Positions 14,645-15,460 of a DNA stretch of 15,460 nucleotides are shown here, in pieces; the first letter of the stretch is position 1, and each line of letters starts with the position of its first letter. The notes under the pieces are model-generated. The model was not told the origin of the DNA. It worked only from the letters and a program-made list of their open reading frames with translations, and searched no databases. Made by a program: the position numbers and the translations under genes. The stretch spans positions 1 through 15,460 of the forward strand of contig CANMEW010000021.1 of NCBI GenBank assembly GCA_947496905.1, read 5' to 3'. This stretch comes from Rickettsiales bacterium. Lineage in GTDB: Bacteria > Pseudomonadota > Alphaproteobacteria > Rickettsiales > UBA1997.

Positions 14645-14795
14645 CAAAATTGAAAAGTTGAACCCTTGCGGCTCTAAGGCTCATTTTTTTAAACGGTGTT
14701 TTTTTGATTCATTTTTGTAAATTTAAATTTACAGAGCCGCTCCGGTGCTGAATCGAGTAAAAAATCCAATTTTGAACGCCCCGTTCACTTTTCAA
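14645..14795. repeat. Nested palindrome cluster downstream of carB
   Basis: Outer arms TTGAAAAGTTGAAC (14650-14663) and GTTCACTTTTCAA (14783-14795) are complementary except for one missing base. GCGGCTCT (14668-14675) pairs with AGAGCCGC (14733-14740), and TGTAAATTTAAATTTACA (14716-14733) is a perfect 18-bp palindrome. CAAAATTG (14645-14652) also matches CAATTTTG (14767-14774) as an alternative pairing. The structure is consistent with a further palindromic element distinct in sequence from those at 9680 and 10543. Confidence 0.55.
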
Positions 14796-14831
14796 AAAAA
14801 CTCCCAAAAAAATGCCCTCAAAAACCAGTAA

Positions 14832-14870
14832 AGGAACCTCTCAAAAAACCTAGATTTTTTAGAGGTTCCT
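14832..14870. repeat. 39-bp hairpin repeat AGGAACCTCT...AGAGGTTCCT
   Basis: A perfect 10-bp stem (14832-14841 with 14861-14870) continues, past a one-base bulge, into A6/T6 pairing (14843-14848 with 14855-14860). The run CCTCT-AAAAA-TAGATTTTTT-GAGG is nearly the same as that at 10547-10572, the left end of the intergenic element. It lies just before the start-less sensor-kinase fragment. Confidence 0.65.
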
Positions 14871-14885
14871 GAAGTCTGCACCAAA

Positions 14886-15460
14886 TGCGACTCCAATATT
14901 TTATCCGCTTCATTACTGGCAGTATTTGGACACTCTGTTTATTGGCTACTCGGAACCTACATATTTCTAAATCGCAACGAAAGTGCATTCTTCCGATTCA
15001 GCTCTTGCGCACTAGGCGTCATCTTGCTTTTAAGACATTATTGGCCTGCATCCTGCAAAAAATATCTTCATATTTTTTGGTTCTGCTCCGTTATGTGGGT
15101 TCTGCCCACAACATTCACATATCTTGGTCTAAGAAATAATTTCGTTGATACGTCACTTGTTTCGGCGGTGATGTCGATTTTTTTCGTGATATTGTTAAAC
15201 TATCACTGGGCGATGGCGTTACTAAACCTTTCTTTAGGAATCCTGATTGGAACAATTGTATTTCTTCTGTCTGGACATCCTCAAATTATGATTGCGGAAA
15301 GGCACGAGGAGCTACTGATGACAACGTTATTTGTAATAGTGGCAGGAACTGTTTTTTCACATTTTGGCAAACTGGGGGCTTCTGGGTATTTAAAACAAGA
15401 AGACGAGAAGGAGTATGAAAAAAAACAGCACGAGGGGAAGTACGAGATTCTTAAATCAAT
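14886..15460 (+). CDS. LuxN/CqsS-like sensor histidine kinase membrane domain, start not evident, 3' end beyond window
   Basis: An open frame runs from 14832 through the right edge. From about 14886 it encodes CDSNILSASLLAVFGHSVYW, ESAFFRFSSCALGVILLLRHYWP, KYLHIFWFCSVMWVLPTTFTYLGL and further helices, six hydrophobic segments in all, then a charged KQEDEKEYEKKQHEGKYE stretch. This order of features matches the N-terminal sensor region of LuxN/CqsS-type histidine kinases, which is followed by a linker and the His-box; the kinase core would lie outside the window. No ATG, GTG or TTG occurs in frame between the upstream stop (14829) and the first helix; ATT at 14898 would be the nearest rare start. 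The 5' end may have been lost to the adjacent hairpin repeat, making a pseudogene. Family call is moderate, start unknown. Confidence 0.65.

Larger units (their letters stand above)
14533..14880. other. Noncoding palindrome-rich stretch after half-length carB
   Basis: These 348 bases carry no credible gene on either strand and no remnant of the CarB second half that I can recognise. The content is A/T-run rich. It holds an imperfect inverted repeat GAGC(C)TTGTC at 14545-14553 with 14599-14608, a nested palindrome cluster at 14645-14795, and a long hairpin at 14832-14870. A short GC-rich word followed by seven T (14685-14691) is a weak candidate terminator for carB. Confidence 0.6.

Noticed and set aside
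14885..15139. 84-codon ATG-started open frame on the plus strand
   Set aside because: The frame one base later encodes a recognisable six-helix sensor domain through to the window edge; the ATG frame is an out-of-frame shadow with no family features.

Overview
The window looks like a chromosomal segment of a moderately AT-rich alphaproteobacterium. The clearest lineage hints are the prephenate dehydratase with an ACT-domain 'KLESY...GG...DGHP' pattern, the TolA C-terminus ('CSPL..LP.EKYD.W') and the secreted cyclophilin followed by a HIT protein. Palindromic DNA carried in frame inside a protein gene recalls Rickettsiales, but I cannot fix genus or family. No tRNA, rRNA, CRISPR array or transposase gene was seen.

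Left part (1-2497): the 5' two thirds of recJ (minus strand, running off the left edge), preceded by a TAXI-type solute-binding protein gene that ends in a strong intrinsic terminator. A 294-bp divergent region with repeated TTTTGAC words follows.

Central part (2498-10492): nine tightly packed plus-strand genes with gaps of 2-9 nt or overlaps. They encode a dicarboxylate/glutamate-type symporter, a LolA-like lipoprotein chaperone, TolR, a TolA-like protein, prephenate dehydratase, RsmD, a universal stress protein, MurJ and a TrmA-family rRNA uracil-5 methyltransferase. The theme is envelope upkeep (LolA, TolR/TolA, MurJ) mixed with rRNA methylation and phenylalanine synthesis. A terminator-like hairpin lies inside the lolA signal-peptide codons, so it may separate the transporter from the rest.

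Right part (10493-15460): a convergent gap filled by a palindromic element, then ssb-ruvC on the minus strand (DNA repair, expected to work alongside RecJ in recombination). A plus-strand run follows of secreted cyclophilin, HIT protein and a half-length carB. After carB come 348 bp of noncoding, palindrome-rich DNA and the membrane domain of a LuxN/CqsS-like sensor kinase with no visible start codon.

The most striking signal is a family of palindromic elements. One is 261 bp (exactly 87 codons), bounded by 20-bp inverted repeats and 6-bp direct repeats, and sits in frame inside the methyltransferase gene. A related palindromic core recurs in the 10543-10753 intergenic element, whose left-end hairpin recurs at 14832-14870 beside the start-less kinase. 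The split or truncated carB lies in the same neighbourhood.
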